From contig NZ_BAABBA010000018.1 of assembly GCF_039537705.1 (NCBI RefSeq), forward strand, positions 25,092-89,091: a stretch of DNA of 64,000 nucleotides, read 5' to 3'. A program made the position numbers and the translations under genes. Shown piece after piece: positions 1 to 7,112 of the stretch (the stretch's first letter is position 1; each line of letters starts with the position of its first letter). A model generated the notes under the pieces. That model saw only the letters and a list, made by a program, of their open reading frames with translations. It had not been told where the DNA came from and ran no database searches. This DNA comes from Georgenia daeguensis (lineage in GTDB: Bacteria > Actinomycetota > Actinomycetes > Actinomycetales > Actinomycetaceae).

Positions 1-2
1 CG

Positions 3-740
3 AAGCGGCACCGGCCCGCCGGCACTCCCGCGCCCGGCGGAGCCACGCCCGGCGACGACTCGGCCGGCGACGACTCGGCCGGACCGACCACGAGATCCGC
101 GGCGGGGGCCACCCCGGACGCCGCGGCCGACCAGGCGGCGAGCAGCTCCGAGCAGATCAGGCGCATCGGCTGGCTGCTGCTCCTGGCGTTCTGCGGGCAG
201 TCGTTCTCCTACTACGCCGTCACCGCCTGGCTGCCCACGCTGCTCGCGGACACCCGCGGCCTCGACCAGGCCGCCTCGGGCGCGACGGCGTCGCTGTTCC
301 AGATCGCCGCCGTCGCCGGCTCGCTCGGCGTGCCGGCCATCGCCGGGCGCGCCCCGGCGTGGGTGCCGGTGGCGCTCATCGGGATCCTCTGGTCGACCCT
401 GCCGGTGGGGCTGATGGTGGCGCCCGAGTCCTTCACGACGTGGTCGATCGTGGGCGGCGTCGCGCAGGGCGGTGGCTTCACCGCGATCCTGTCCATCATC
501 GCCCGGGTCACGCGGACCGACCGCGAGGCCGCGTCGATGTCGGCCCGCGTGCAGGCCGGCGGGTACGTGGCCGCCACGTTCGCGGCGCCCCTGGCCGGCG
601 CGCTGAACTCCGCCACCGGCGGGTGGACGGCGCCGCTCGCGCTCGTCCTCGTCGCCACGCTGACCTTCTCCCTGGGTGGCGTCTCGGCAGCGCTGCTCGC
701 CCGACGGCTGGGGCCGGGCACTCGGGCGGCGGCCGGGTAG
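3..740 (+). CDS. MFS transporter, CynX/NimT-like (5' truncated)
   Basis: The gene runs off the left edge; only the C-terminal half (about 245 residues) is visible. The fragment opens with a polar, Asp/Gly/Ala-rich stretch carrying a repeated GDDSA motif. This fits the central cytoplasmic loop of a 12-TM major facilitator. About six hydrophobic segments follow, including a helix with LLLLAFCGQSFSYYAVTAWL and a later GAVAQGGGF-type segment. The CynX/NimT assignment (cyanate, nitroimidazole or aromatic anion porters) is from the general look of the TM7-TM12 half. Substrate is unknown. The stop TAG at 738-740 falls inside the first copy of a GC-rich tandem repeat. Confidence 0.8.
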   Translation, partial: KRHRPAGTPAPGGATPGDDSAGDDSAGPTTRSAAGATPDAAADQAASSSEQIRRIGWLLLLAFCGQSFSYYAVTAWLPTLLADTRGLDQAASGATASLFQIAAVAGSLGVPAIAGRAPAWVPVALIGILWSTLPVGLMVAPESFTTWSIVGGVAQGGGFTAILSIIARVTRTDREAASMSARVQAGGYVAATFAAPLAGALNSATGGWTAPLALVLVATLTFSLGGVSAALLARRLGPGTRAAAG

Positions 741-821
741 AGGCGAGCGTCCCGGCCGGCCGGGTAGGGGCGCGCGTCCCGGCCGGCCGGGTAGAGGCGC
801 GCGTCACGGCCGGCCGAGCGG
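741..821. repeat. Three tandem copies of a 27-bp GC-rich unit
   Basis: Three contiguous 27-bp units follow the MFS stop codon at 741-767, 768-794 and 795-821. Each has the core GCGCGTCCCGGCCGGCCG; a fourth, degenerate copy of the CCGGCCGGCCGAGCGG part lies near 857-875. The core GGCCGGCC is self-complementary, so the array could fold into hairpins and act as a terminator. The 741-1069 gap holds no convincing gene. Confidence 0.75.
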
Positions 822-916
822 CGTGCCCGTGGATGGGCGTCGCCCGACCACCGTGGGTCCCGGCCGGCCGAGCGGCGAGCCCGTGATAGCGCCGTCCGCA
901 CGGCCAAGTGCTTCTG

Positions 917-980
917 GGCCCGAAAAGCGTGCCTAGGACCACTTCGTCTGCGCAGGAGCACTTCATCTGCAACAGGAACG
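917..980. repeat. Short degenerate repeat in intergenic gap
   Basis: Read on the minus strand, two near-identical 17-bp units, GCAGATGAAGTGCTCCT and GCAGACGAAGTGGTCCT, sit back to back with 19-bp periodicity. A more degenerate third copy is near 905-925. No function is evident. Confidence 0.4.
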
Positions 981-1069
981 TGCCGTCGCGTGTGCTACCG
1001 ATGACCCGCTCGGGCTGCGACCGTAGCCTGGGGGCGACGGCAGCCGCGTCGGCCCGAGAACGGATCACC

Positions 1070-1648
1070 ATGTCGCCCTCCTCGCTCCCCCGGCGCGGGC
1101 GTACGACCGGCGCGCGGGTGCTGACCGCCGTCGTCGTCACGCTGGGGATCGGCGGAACCGCGGGGGGAGCGGTCGCCTGGTTGCTGCGGCTGCTCGCCGT
1201 GGCGACCGGCAGCCGGCCGGACGCGGGCACGGCGGAGACGTTCCTGGTCACCATGACGTTCCTCGTCGCGCTGCTTCCCGGCGCCCTCGCCACGGCCCTG
1301 GAACGACGGCGGAGCGCGCGCGTGCTGCTCGTGGCAGGTGGCGTGGCCGTTCTGGGCCTTCTCCTCGCCCCGATCTGGGTCCAACTCGGCGGCGCGTCCG
1401 GCCCTGGCGTCGGCGCTCTGGTGGTGTCGACGGTTGTGCTGGCCGGCGTCGTCGCCGGAGCGGTCTGGGCGACGGCGTGGCTCATCCGAGCGGCCGTCGG
1501 CCCGGGCGGGAGCGGACTGGCCGGCCCTCCGCCTCCTCCCCGCGAGGCCGGCGAGGCCCGCAAGCGCGGCGAGCGCCGCGAGGACCGCGAGGACCGCGGG
1601 GACCGTGCGAACCGCCGGCCTACGCTGGGCGGCGGAGGACCACGATGA
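1070..1648 (+). CDS. Small membrane protein with a charged Arg/Glu-rich tail
   Basis: This 192-residue protein starts at ATG 1070. The frame is open further upstream, but the longer N-terminus is not hydrophobic and has no better start. About four hydrophobic segments lie between residues 17 and 145: VLTAVVVTLGIGG, FLVTMTFLVALLPGALA, VLLVAGGVAVLGLLLAPIWV and ALVVSTVVLAGVVAGAVW. The last 50 residues are rich in Pro, Arg, Glu and Asp, including a run of ERREDREDRGDR, and are probably cytoplasmic. Its TGA overlaps the ATG of the Vsr-like gene (ATGA), so the two are probably translated together. No family recognised. Confidence 0.65.
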   Translation: MSPSSLPRRGRTTGARVLTAVVVTLGIGGTAGGAVAWLLRLLAVATGSRPDAGTAETFLVTMTFLVALLPGALATALERRRSARVLLVAGGVAVLGLLLAPIWVQLGGASGPGVGALVVSTVVLAGVVAGAVWATAWLIRAAVGPGGSGLAGPPPPPREAGEARKRGERREDREDRGDRANRRPTLGGGGPR

Positions 1649-2082
1649 CCCTGCGCGTGCCGCCCCATCCGGGCGCTTCCTCGGCGGCTGTCTCGCGGCG
1701 GATGTCCGTCGCGGCTCGGCGGGACACCGGCTGCGAGCTGCTTTTGCGCCGGCAGCTGCACGCGGCCGGCCTGCGCTACCGGGTGAACTACCCGGTGCCC
1801 GGTAACCGCCGCCGGACCATCGACATCGCCTTCACCCGGGCGAAGGTCGCGGTGTTCGTGGACGGGTGCTTCTGGCACGGCTGCCCTGAGCACGGCACCC
1901 AGCCGCGCGCCAACGCGGACTGGTGGTCCCAGAAGCTCGCCGCCAACCAGGCCCGCGACGCGGACACCACCGCCCTCCTGGAGGCCGCGGGCTGGGCGGT
2001 GGTGCGCGTGTGGGAGCACAGCGAGCCGGGCGAGGCCGCGCAGCTCGTCGCGGAGCGGGTGCGCGGGCGTCGACAGCTCTAG
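1645..2082 (+). CDS. vsr: Very short patch repair (Vsr) endonuclease
   Basis: A 145-residue Vsr-family protein. Vsr nicks next to T:G mismatches that arise by deamination of 5-methylcytosine in Dcm-type sites. Visible hallmarks are the catalytic Asp in TIDIAF (D60), the block VFVDGCFWHGCPEH at 71-83 with C75, H78, C80 and H83, the segment NQARD at 101-105, and a C-terminal VWEH. The usual sequence there is WEC; His replaces the Cys, which I recall as a common actinobacterial variant and which could still bind zinc. Length is normal for the family. No dcm-type methyltransferase lies in this window. It overlaps the preceding membrane-protein gene by 4 bp. Confidence 0.9.
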   Translation: MTLRVPPHPGASSAAVSRRMSVAARRDTGCELLLRRQLHAAGLRYRVNYPVPGNRRRTIDIAFTRAKVAVFVDGCFWHGCPEHGTQPRANADWWSQKLAANQARDADTTALLEAAGWAVVRVWEHSEPGEAAQLVAERVRGRRQL

Positions 2083-2347
2083 CCGAGCGCCGGCGGGTCT
2101 GACCGCGCGTCAACAACCCTGGCCGAGGAGGGCCCGCCGCGCGCCGGGGCGGCGCGGGCTCATGTCGGTGGCCGTCATGCACCACGCCGGACTGGGTGGG
2201 GCACGCGGTCCCGGACCCGCGCTCACGTCACCGTCCGAATTGGGCACGCAGGGCGGGACGCCCTGGAAGGATCGGTCCCAGCACCGCACCACCATCCGGC
2301 CGACCACCCGCAGACCACCCGGCCGTCCAGCCCACGAAGGAGTGCGC

Positions 2348-2872
2348 ATGACGAGCCTCACCGCCGACGCCGTGCTGATGACGAAGTTTCAGCCGACCAG
2401 GTTCCGCGAGGGCTACGACCAGGACCAGGTGGACGACTTCCTCGACACGGTGACGGAGATCCTCAGGTCGTACGAGGCGGGCGGTCCCCTCGACGCCGTC
2501 GCCGCCGCCGAGCTGTGCCGCACCGCGCGCTTCCAGCCGACCAAGCTGCGGGAGGGGTACGACCAGCAGCAGGTGGACGCCCTGCTCGCCCGCCTGGCGC
2601 AGCAGTTCGGCGCCCTCGCCGGTGGGGCGTCACCCGTCGCCGGCGCCGGTGGGGCGTCACCCGTCGCCCGCGCCGGTGGGGCGTCACCCGTCGCCCGCGC
2701 CGGTGGGGCGTCACCCGTCGCCCGCGCCGCTGCCGCGCCGCCCGCGCCGCCCGCGTCGGGTCCGCGTCCGGGCGAGTACCAGGTTGCGAGGCGACCGGGG
2801 GTCGGCACCATCGTCGGGGTCATCGCCGCCGTCGCGGCGCTGGCGGTGCTGGTCTGGCAGTACGCGCTCTGA
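2348..2872 (+). CDS. DivIVA-domain membrane-anchored protein
   Basis: A 174-residue protein with ATG at 2348 preceded by AAGGAG. It carries two copies of the short DivI1A motif: FQPTRFREGYDQDQVDDFLD near residues 14-33 and FQPTKLREGYDQQQVDALL near 63-81. In DivIVA/Wag31 this motif recognises the membrane and the growing pole or septum. A low-complexity linker with four GGASPVARA units follows, then a proline-rich stretch, then one C-terminal membrane segment (VGTIVGVIAAVAALAVLVW) at about 149-168. There is no long coiled coil, so this is not Wag31 itself. It may localise to curved membrane through the repeats and stay there by the C-terminal anchor. Confidence 0.85.
   Translation: MTSLTADAVLMTKFQPTRFREGYDQDQVDDFLDTVTEILRSYEAGGPLDAVAAAELCRTARFQPTKLREGYDQQQVDALLARLAQQFGALAGGASPVAGAGGASPVARAGGASPVARAGGASPVARAAAAPPAPPASGPRPGEYQVARRPGVGTIVGVIAAVAALAVLVWQYAL
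2620..2728 (+). repeat. 27-bp in-frame tandem repeat inside the DivIVA-domain gene
   Basis: Four near-identical copies of a 27-bp unit beginning GGTGGGGCGTCACCCGTCGC encode GGASPVARA (the first copy reads GGASPVAGA). Near identity at third codon positions points to recent slippage or expansion, so copy number probably varies between strains. Confidence 0.85.
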
Positions 2873-2888
2873 CGCTGGCCCGCGGCGG

Positions 2889-3635
2889 TCAGGCCGGCGG
2901 CTCCGGAGCCGCGCGACCCGGCTCGTCGAGGTCCTGCAGCCCCAGGCCGGCGGCCATCTGCCGCACGGTGCGGTCGAAGAGCGCGTCGGCGGGCTCGAAG
3001 CCGCCGACGAAGTGGCCCGCGAGCTCAAGGTTGACCATGCCGATGAGCTGCCCGAACGCGCCGGCGAGCGTGGCGAGCACGGGGGCCGGGCTGTGCTCGC
3101 CGAGGACGTGGGCCACGCCGTCGAGCTGGGCCGCGAGCTCGCCGCCGACCGCCTCGCCGTCCACGTCCGCGAGCGCTCCCGCGCGGGCCGCGCCGTCGAC
3201 GATGCCCGCCAGCGCCGTCATCACCGCCGTGGCGGGGGCGATCGTGTCGGCCGGCGCGCGGTAGCCGGGGATGGCGGAGCCGTAGATGAGCGCGAACCGG
3301 TGCGGCTCCCGCCGGGCCCAGCCGCGCAGGGCGTGGCAGGCAGCGCCCCAGCGCGACCGGAACCGCCCAGGCTCCACCTCCGCCGTCGCCGTGCTGATGG
3401 TCTCCGCGAGATCGCCGTACGCGTCCACGATCAGCGCCGTCAGAAGCTCGTCCCGGCTCGCGAAGTAGCGGTACAGGGCCGAGGAGACCATGCCGAGCTC
3501 GCGCGCGACCGCCCGCAGGGAGAGGGCGCCCGCCCCCTCGTCGGCCAGCTGCCGCAGGGCGAGGCGCTTGATGTCCCGGCTGAGCTCCGCGCGTGCACGG
3601 GCGCGGGCGGTCACGGGCGGGGCTGGTTCGGCCAT
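2889..3635 (-). CDS. TetR-family transcriptional regulator
   Basis: A 248-residue TetR regulator. The N-terminal helix-turn-helix is clear at about residues 30-68 (LSLRAVARELGMVSSALYRYF followed by ASRDELLTALI). The C-terminal part resembles the WHG/TetR_C_13 ligand-binding type (LARFRSRWGAACHALRGWARREPHRFALIYG). I chose ATG 3635 (MAEPAPP); the 24 residues upstream in frame are atypical and would cover the promoter. The gene is divergent from the membrane protein at 3765. Two GAGC-ACC-GCTC palindromes lie between them, which fits auto-regulation plus control of the neighbour. Ligand unknown. Confidence 0.88.
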   Translation of the reverse strand: MAEPAPPVTARARARAELSRDIKRLALRQLADEGAGALSLRAVARELGMVSSALYRYFASRDELLTALIVDAYGDLAETISTATAEVEPGRFRSRWGAACHALRGWARREPHRFALIYGSAIPGYRAPADTIAPATAVMTALAGIVDGAARAGALADVDGEAVGGELAAQLDGVAHVLGEHSPAPVLATLAGAFGQLIGMVNLELAGHFVGGFEPADALFDRTVRQMAAGLGLQDLDEPGRAAPEPPA

Positions 3636-3677
3636 GGCAGCGATGATGCCAAGCCCGAGAGCGCTTGTCACAAATGT

Positions 3678-3742
3678 GAGCACCGCTCTTGCTTTTGCTG
3701 GCCCCACGCGTCACCATGATGGAAACCGAGAGCACCGCTCTC
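3678..3742. promoter_or_regulatory. Pair of TetR-type operator palindromes
   Basis: Two copies of one palindrome lie between the divergent TetR and membrane-protein genes. One is GAGCACCGCTC at 3678-3688. The other is the longer perfect GAGAGCACCGCTCTC at 3728-3742 (6-bp arms, 3-bp spacer). The second ends 22 bp before the plus-strand ATG at 3765, where repressor binding would block transcription. Binding by the adjacent TetR protein is inferred. Confidence 0.65.
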
Positions 3743-3764
3743 CAACGACTGGCAGGAGACCGTC

Positions 3765-4463
3765 ATGGCCGTCCCCCGACCCTCCGACCGAGACGTCACG
3801 GCGGTCGCGTTCGCCCTCGCCGGCGCCGCGTTCGTCGTCTACCCCGCGCTGCGCCCCTACAGCGACGAGGTCACTCTCGCGGGCGCCGAGGCCATGTCCT
3901 CGACCGCCTGGGTGCTCGCCCACTCCGTCGGGATGCTGGCGTTCATGGCGCTCACCGTCGCGGTGTGGTCGCTGCGGCGCACCGCGCCCGGCCTCCGGCA
4001 GCGGCCCGCCGCCGTCGCGGCCGTGCTGACGTGGCTGGGGGTGAGCCTGGTGCTGCCGTACTACGGCGGGGAGACCTTCGCGCTGCAGGTGATCGCGGAG
4101 CGCGCCGTGACGGAGGCGGACCCGGGCCTGCTCGAGCTCGCCGGCGCCTTCCGGTACCAGCCGGTGGCGATCACCTTCTTCGGCGCAGGCCTGCTCGTTC
4201 TCGCCGCGGCGGGAGTCGCCCTGGCGGCGGCGCTCCGGGACGCGGGCGCGCTCAGCCGGGCCGGCGGGCTGATGGCCGGCCTCGGCCTGATGCTGTACCT
4301 GCCGCAGTTCTTCGTCGCACCGGCGGGCCGCATCGGCCACGGCGTGCTGCTCGCCGCGGGGTGCGCGGTCCTGGCGGTGGTCGCCCGGCGCGCCGGCCGC
4401 GCCGGCACGGCCCGGCTCGGCTCACCCACCGGTCGCTCGACTCTGGTCGGTGCGGCTCAGTAG
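3765..4463 (+). CDS. Six-TM integral membrane protein of unknown function
   Basis: A 232-residue hydrophobic protein with about six membrane segments, for example TAVAFALAGAAFVVYPAL, VLAHSVGMLAFMALTVAVW, AAVAAVLTWLGVSLVLPYYGG, PVAITFFGAGLLVLAAAGVAL, AGGLMAGLGLMLYLPQFFV and GHGVLLAAGCAVLAVV. The pattern resembles small uncharacterised actinobacterial membrane proteins often found next to a TetR repressor; I cannot name a function. The start ATG 3765 follows CAGGAG. The 3' end overlaps the convergent FG-GAP gene by 7 bp. Probably repressed by the adjacent TetR protein. Confidence 0.8.
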   Translation: MAVPRPSDRDVTAVAFALAGAAFVVYPALRPYSDEVTLAGAEAMSSTAWVLAHSVGMLAFMALTVAVWSLRRTAPGLRQRPAAVAAVLTWLGVSLVLPYYGGETFALQVIAERAVTEADPGLLELAGAFRYQPVAITFFGAGLLVLAAAGVALAAALRDAGALSRAGGLMAGLGLMLYLPQFFVAPAGRIGHGVLLAAGCAVLAVVARRAGRAGTARLGSPTGRSTLVGAAQ

Positions 4464-5617
4464 TACCGGAGGTCGCCGTACCAGGTGACGTACGAGTCGT
4501 AACGAGTCACCTGCCAGGCCGTCCGCGCATCCTCGACGAGGTGGACGGTGCCCACGACGACGTCGGGGTCGAGGCCGAACCGCTTGGCACCGCGGTAGTA
4601 CACGGAGCAGCGCGCGTCCCCGGCATCGTCGACCGTGCAGCCGGCTACCGAGAAGAAGTTGTTCCTTCGCGTGTCGACGTTGCGGAAGGCCCATCTGAGG
4701 TCGGCGAACCCGGCGTCGGTCGAGTAGGTGCCGAGCATGTCCGGGAACTGGTGCGAGGCCCCGAGGAGCGCCTTGCGCACCACGTCCCGCAACGCCCGGT
4801 CGGGGGCGAAGGGGCTGGCCGCCGCGGCACTGCGGCGCACGGCGAGAGTGTCGGTCCCGTCGCCGTCCCAGTCCCCGACCAGCGTGGTGTCGGCAGTTCG
4901 GCCGTAGTTGAGCACGCGGTCGGCAGGACCGCCGGAGAAGTCGTCGGACACGTGGTAGGCGTTCCCCCGGCGGACGGCGGGGGTGTCCCTGCCGTCACCG
5001 TCCCAGTCGCCGACGAACACCACCTCCGTTCCCTCCCCGTAGGTGACGGTGTAGTCGGCGGGCCCGCCGGACAGGCTGTTCTTGAAGTAGTAGGTGCTGC
5101 CGCGGCGGACGCCGAAGCTGTCCTTGCCGTCGCCGTCCCAGTCGCCGACGACGACCGTGTCGCTCGACCGGCCGTACATGACGACCCGGTCCGCCCGGCC
5201 GCTGGAGAGGTTGTTCTTCAGGTGGTAGACGTTGCCGCGGCGCACGGCGGGGGTGTCGTCGCCGTCGCCGTCCCAGTCACCCATCAGCACCGTGTCGCCC
5301 GCGCTGCCGTAGACGATGCTGTTGGAGGTGGGTCCGCCGCTCGGGCCGTTGGCGAAGTGGTAGACGTTGGCGCGGCGCACGGCGAGCGTGTCGATGCCGT
5401 CGCCGTTCCAGTCACCGACGTAGACGCGGTCGTCGGCCCGGCCGTAGGTGAAGACCCGGTTGGCGTTGCGACGCCAGTCGTCGTTCATGAGGTAGGCGTT
5501 CCCCGCCCCGCCGGCCTCACTACCCTGGGCCGCCGCCGCCTGAGCGCCCAGCACAAGGATCGCCGTGACGGCGAGACCCGTCACCGCCGCACGCCTGAGA
5601 TGCCGTTTCGTTCGCAT
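4457..5617 (-). CDS. Secreted FG-GAP/VCBS-repeat protein
   Basis: A 386-residue exported protein. The ATG at 5617 opens a classical signal peptide (RTKRHLRR, then a hydrophobic core to LGAQAAAA). The body consists of five tandem repeats of about 45 residues, each with VGDWDGDGxDTxAVRRGNxYxxxN. They form a beta-propeller-like FG-GAP/VCBS array with DxDGD calcium-binding loops. A different C-terminal domain of about 120 residues follows (SPFAPDRALRDVV to WYGDLRYY). It has two cysteines (AGCTVDD and RCSVYY) that may form a disulphide. Repeats of this type occur on extracellular actinobacterial proteins as substrate- or wall-binding modules. The C-terminal domain is not recognised. Confidence 0.85.
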   Translation of the reverse strand: MRTKRHLRRAAVTGLAVTAILVLGAQAAAAQGSEAGGAGNAYLMNDDWRRNANRVFTYGRADDRVYVGDWNGDGIDTLAVRRANVYHFANGPSGGPTSNSIVYGSAGDTVLMGDWDGDGDDTPAVRRGNVYHLKNNLSSGRADRVVMYGRSSDTVVVGDWDGDGKDSFGVRRGSTYYFKNSLSGGPADYTVTYGEGTEVVFVGDWDGDGRDTPAVRRGNAYHVSDDFSGGPADRVLNYGRTADTTLVGDWDGDGTDTLAVRRSAAAASPFAPDRALRDVVRKALLGASHQFPDMLGTYSTDAGFADLRWAFRNVDTRRNNFFSVAGCTVDDAGDARCSVYYRGAKRFGLDPDVVVGTVHLVEDARTAWQVTRYDSYVTWYGDLRYY

Positions 5618-5778
5618 ATCGATCCCACCGCGTACCGGAGCGTCTGGCGTCTGCGGGTGGCGCCGCTGCCGCCCGAGGGCTCTGAGGCTATTCCCGTTCC
5701 CTCCGCCTCGCGGGCGAACGGACGGGCCTTCGCGGGCCGTCGGCGAACCCGCCGGTCTAGGCGTCGCCGGGACGGCGG

Positions 5779-6873
5779 CTACTCGCAGACCGTCCCGTCG
5801 GAGTCGCCGTCGCGGTACCAGCCGTACTCGGGGTCGACGCCGGAGACGTAGGGCCCGTAGCCCGCGTCCAGCGCCTTGGCGCAGGAACTGAAGCGCGGAT
5901 CGGTGCCGGCGCCGGAGCCACCCGGTGCCGGGGCTGGGGCCGGTTCCGGCACCGGGGCGGGCTGGGGAGCGGGTGCGGCCGCCAGCTCGGGCATCAGCGG
6001 CGCGGTCTCGCGTGCCGGCAGTGGCTGGTCCGGGCACGCCGAGAGCACGCGCACCATGGCGTCCTGCTCGGCGGCGGTGACCCACAGCCGGTACTCCACC
6101 TTCACCGCGACCTGCCGCGCGACGTACTCGCAGCGGTAGCCGGCGCTGGGCGGCAGCCAGGTGGCGGTGTCGCCGTCGCCCTTCTGGCTGTTGAGCGGGC
6201 CGTCGACGGCGAGAAGGTTGAGCGGATCGTTGCCGAACTCGCGCAGGGTGGGTGCGTCCCAGCCCTGGGCACCCTTCTGCCAGGCGTCGCTGAGGGCGAC
6301 GACGTGGTCGATCTGGACGTCACCGGAGGTGTCGGCGCCGCGGACGAACGGGATCGTGGTGCCGGAATAGGGGTCGTGCAGCGTGCCGGACTCCACCACG
6401 CAACCGCCCGTGCCGGGGCCGATCACCAGGTCCACGAGGTCGCGGCGGAGGATGTCGTTGCGGACGTCGCAGCCGTTGCGGTCGTGGTCGTACGCGCGGT
6501 ACGCGAAGGCCTCCCGGTCGTAGCCCGTCTTCGGGGCGCGTCCCTTGACCTCCAGACCGGCGACGGCGGCCAGCGCGGTCCCCGGCCGGGCCTGCGTCAC
6601 CGCCCCGGCCGACGCGGAGGCCGACGGCGCCGCGTCGGCCGTCGCGTCCGCCGTCGCGCTCGGCGTCGCGCTCGGCGTAACGCTCGGTGCGGGCGCCGGG
6701 CCGGGTCCCGTCGTCGTCGGAGCCGCACTTCCGACGGCGACCGTGGTCGCCGGTGCCGGGGCCTCGGCGTCGTCGAACGCCCCGGCCACGCCACCGAGGA
6801 CAGCCACCGCGACGGCGACGAGCAGCGGCGTGCGCCACCTCGGGGGCCGCCTCGGCCCGGCCTTCCGCAACAT
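5779..6873 (-). CDS. HNH-family nuclease (DUF1524-like) with C-terminal Excalibur domain
   Basis: A 364-residue protein anchored or exported by an N-terminal hydrophobic segment (TPLLVAVAVAVLGGVAGAF, about 15-33), followed by a Ser/Thr/Ala/Pro linker. The nuclease core is the GmrSD C-terminal/DUF1524 type seen in secreted actinobacterial nucleases: RNGCDVRNDILRRDL, then DVQIDHVVALSDAWQKGA with the catalytic DH, then NDPLNLLAVDGPLNSQKGD and TWLPP. A Pro/Ala hinge leads to an Excalibur calcium-binding domain (GWYRDGDSDGTVCE) at the C-terminus. Start ATG 6873 has GAGG upstream. Likely an extracellular DNase. Confidence 0.88.
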   Translation of the reverse strand: MLRKAGPRRPPRWRTPLLVAVAVAVLGGVAGAFDDAEAPAPATTVAVGSAAPTTTGPGPAPAPSVTPSATPSATADATADAAPSASASAGAVTQARPGTALAAVAGLEVKGRAPKTGYDREAFAYRAYDHDRNGCDVRNDILRRDLVDLVIGPGTGGCVVESGTLHDPYSGTTIPFVRGADTSGDVQIDHVVALSDAWQKGAQGWDAPTLREFGNDPLNLLAVDGPLNSQKGDGDTATWLPPSAGYRCEYVARQVAVKVEYRLWVTAAEQDAMVRVLSACPDQPLPARETAPLMPELAAAPAPQPAPVPEPAPAPAPGGSGAGTDPRFSSCAKALDAGYGPYVSGVDPEYGWYRDGDSDGTVCE

Positions 6874-6976
6874 GCCTCGACGGTAGGCCGCGCCACGACC
6901 GACCGAGGCGTTTCGGAGCCTGGCGTGCGGTATCTCACGGGGCGGAGCGATTTGGATGTTGCTCAAAGGGCGTGTT

Positions 6977-7112
6977 TAGTATTCCCAATCTGCGGGCCTT
7001 CGCCGTGTCTCAACGTCGACCGGTTCGGGCCCCGCAGCCGAAGCCTGCGACAGCGACGTTCAGTTGGTCGTCGTTGCCGTCGGCCTGAACTCGCACACCG
7101 AGAGGACCAGGC
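6977..7112 (+). promoter_or_regulatory. Putative promoter and structured leader of the Nramp-like gene
   Basis: A TAGTAT -10-like hexamer at 6977-6982 lies 130 nt before the start codon. The leader contains an inverted repeat, CTGCGGGCC at 6990-6998 and GGCCCCGCAG at 7028-7037, able to form a stem with one bulged base. I recognise no known riboswitch class. Confidence 0.3.

Noticed and set aside
741..875. Possible CRISPR or REP array of 27-bp units
   Set aside because: Three adjoining copies without spacers; better described as a simple GC-rich tandem repeat.
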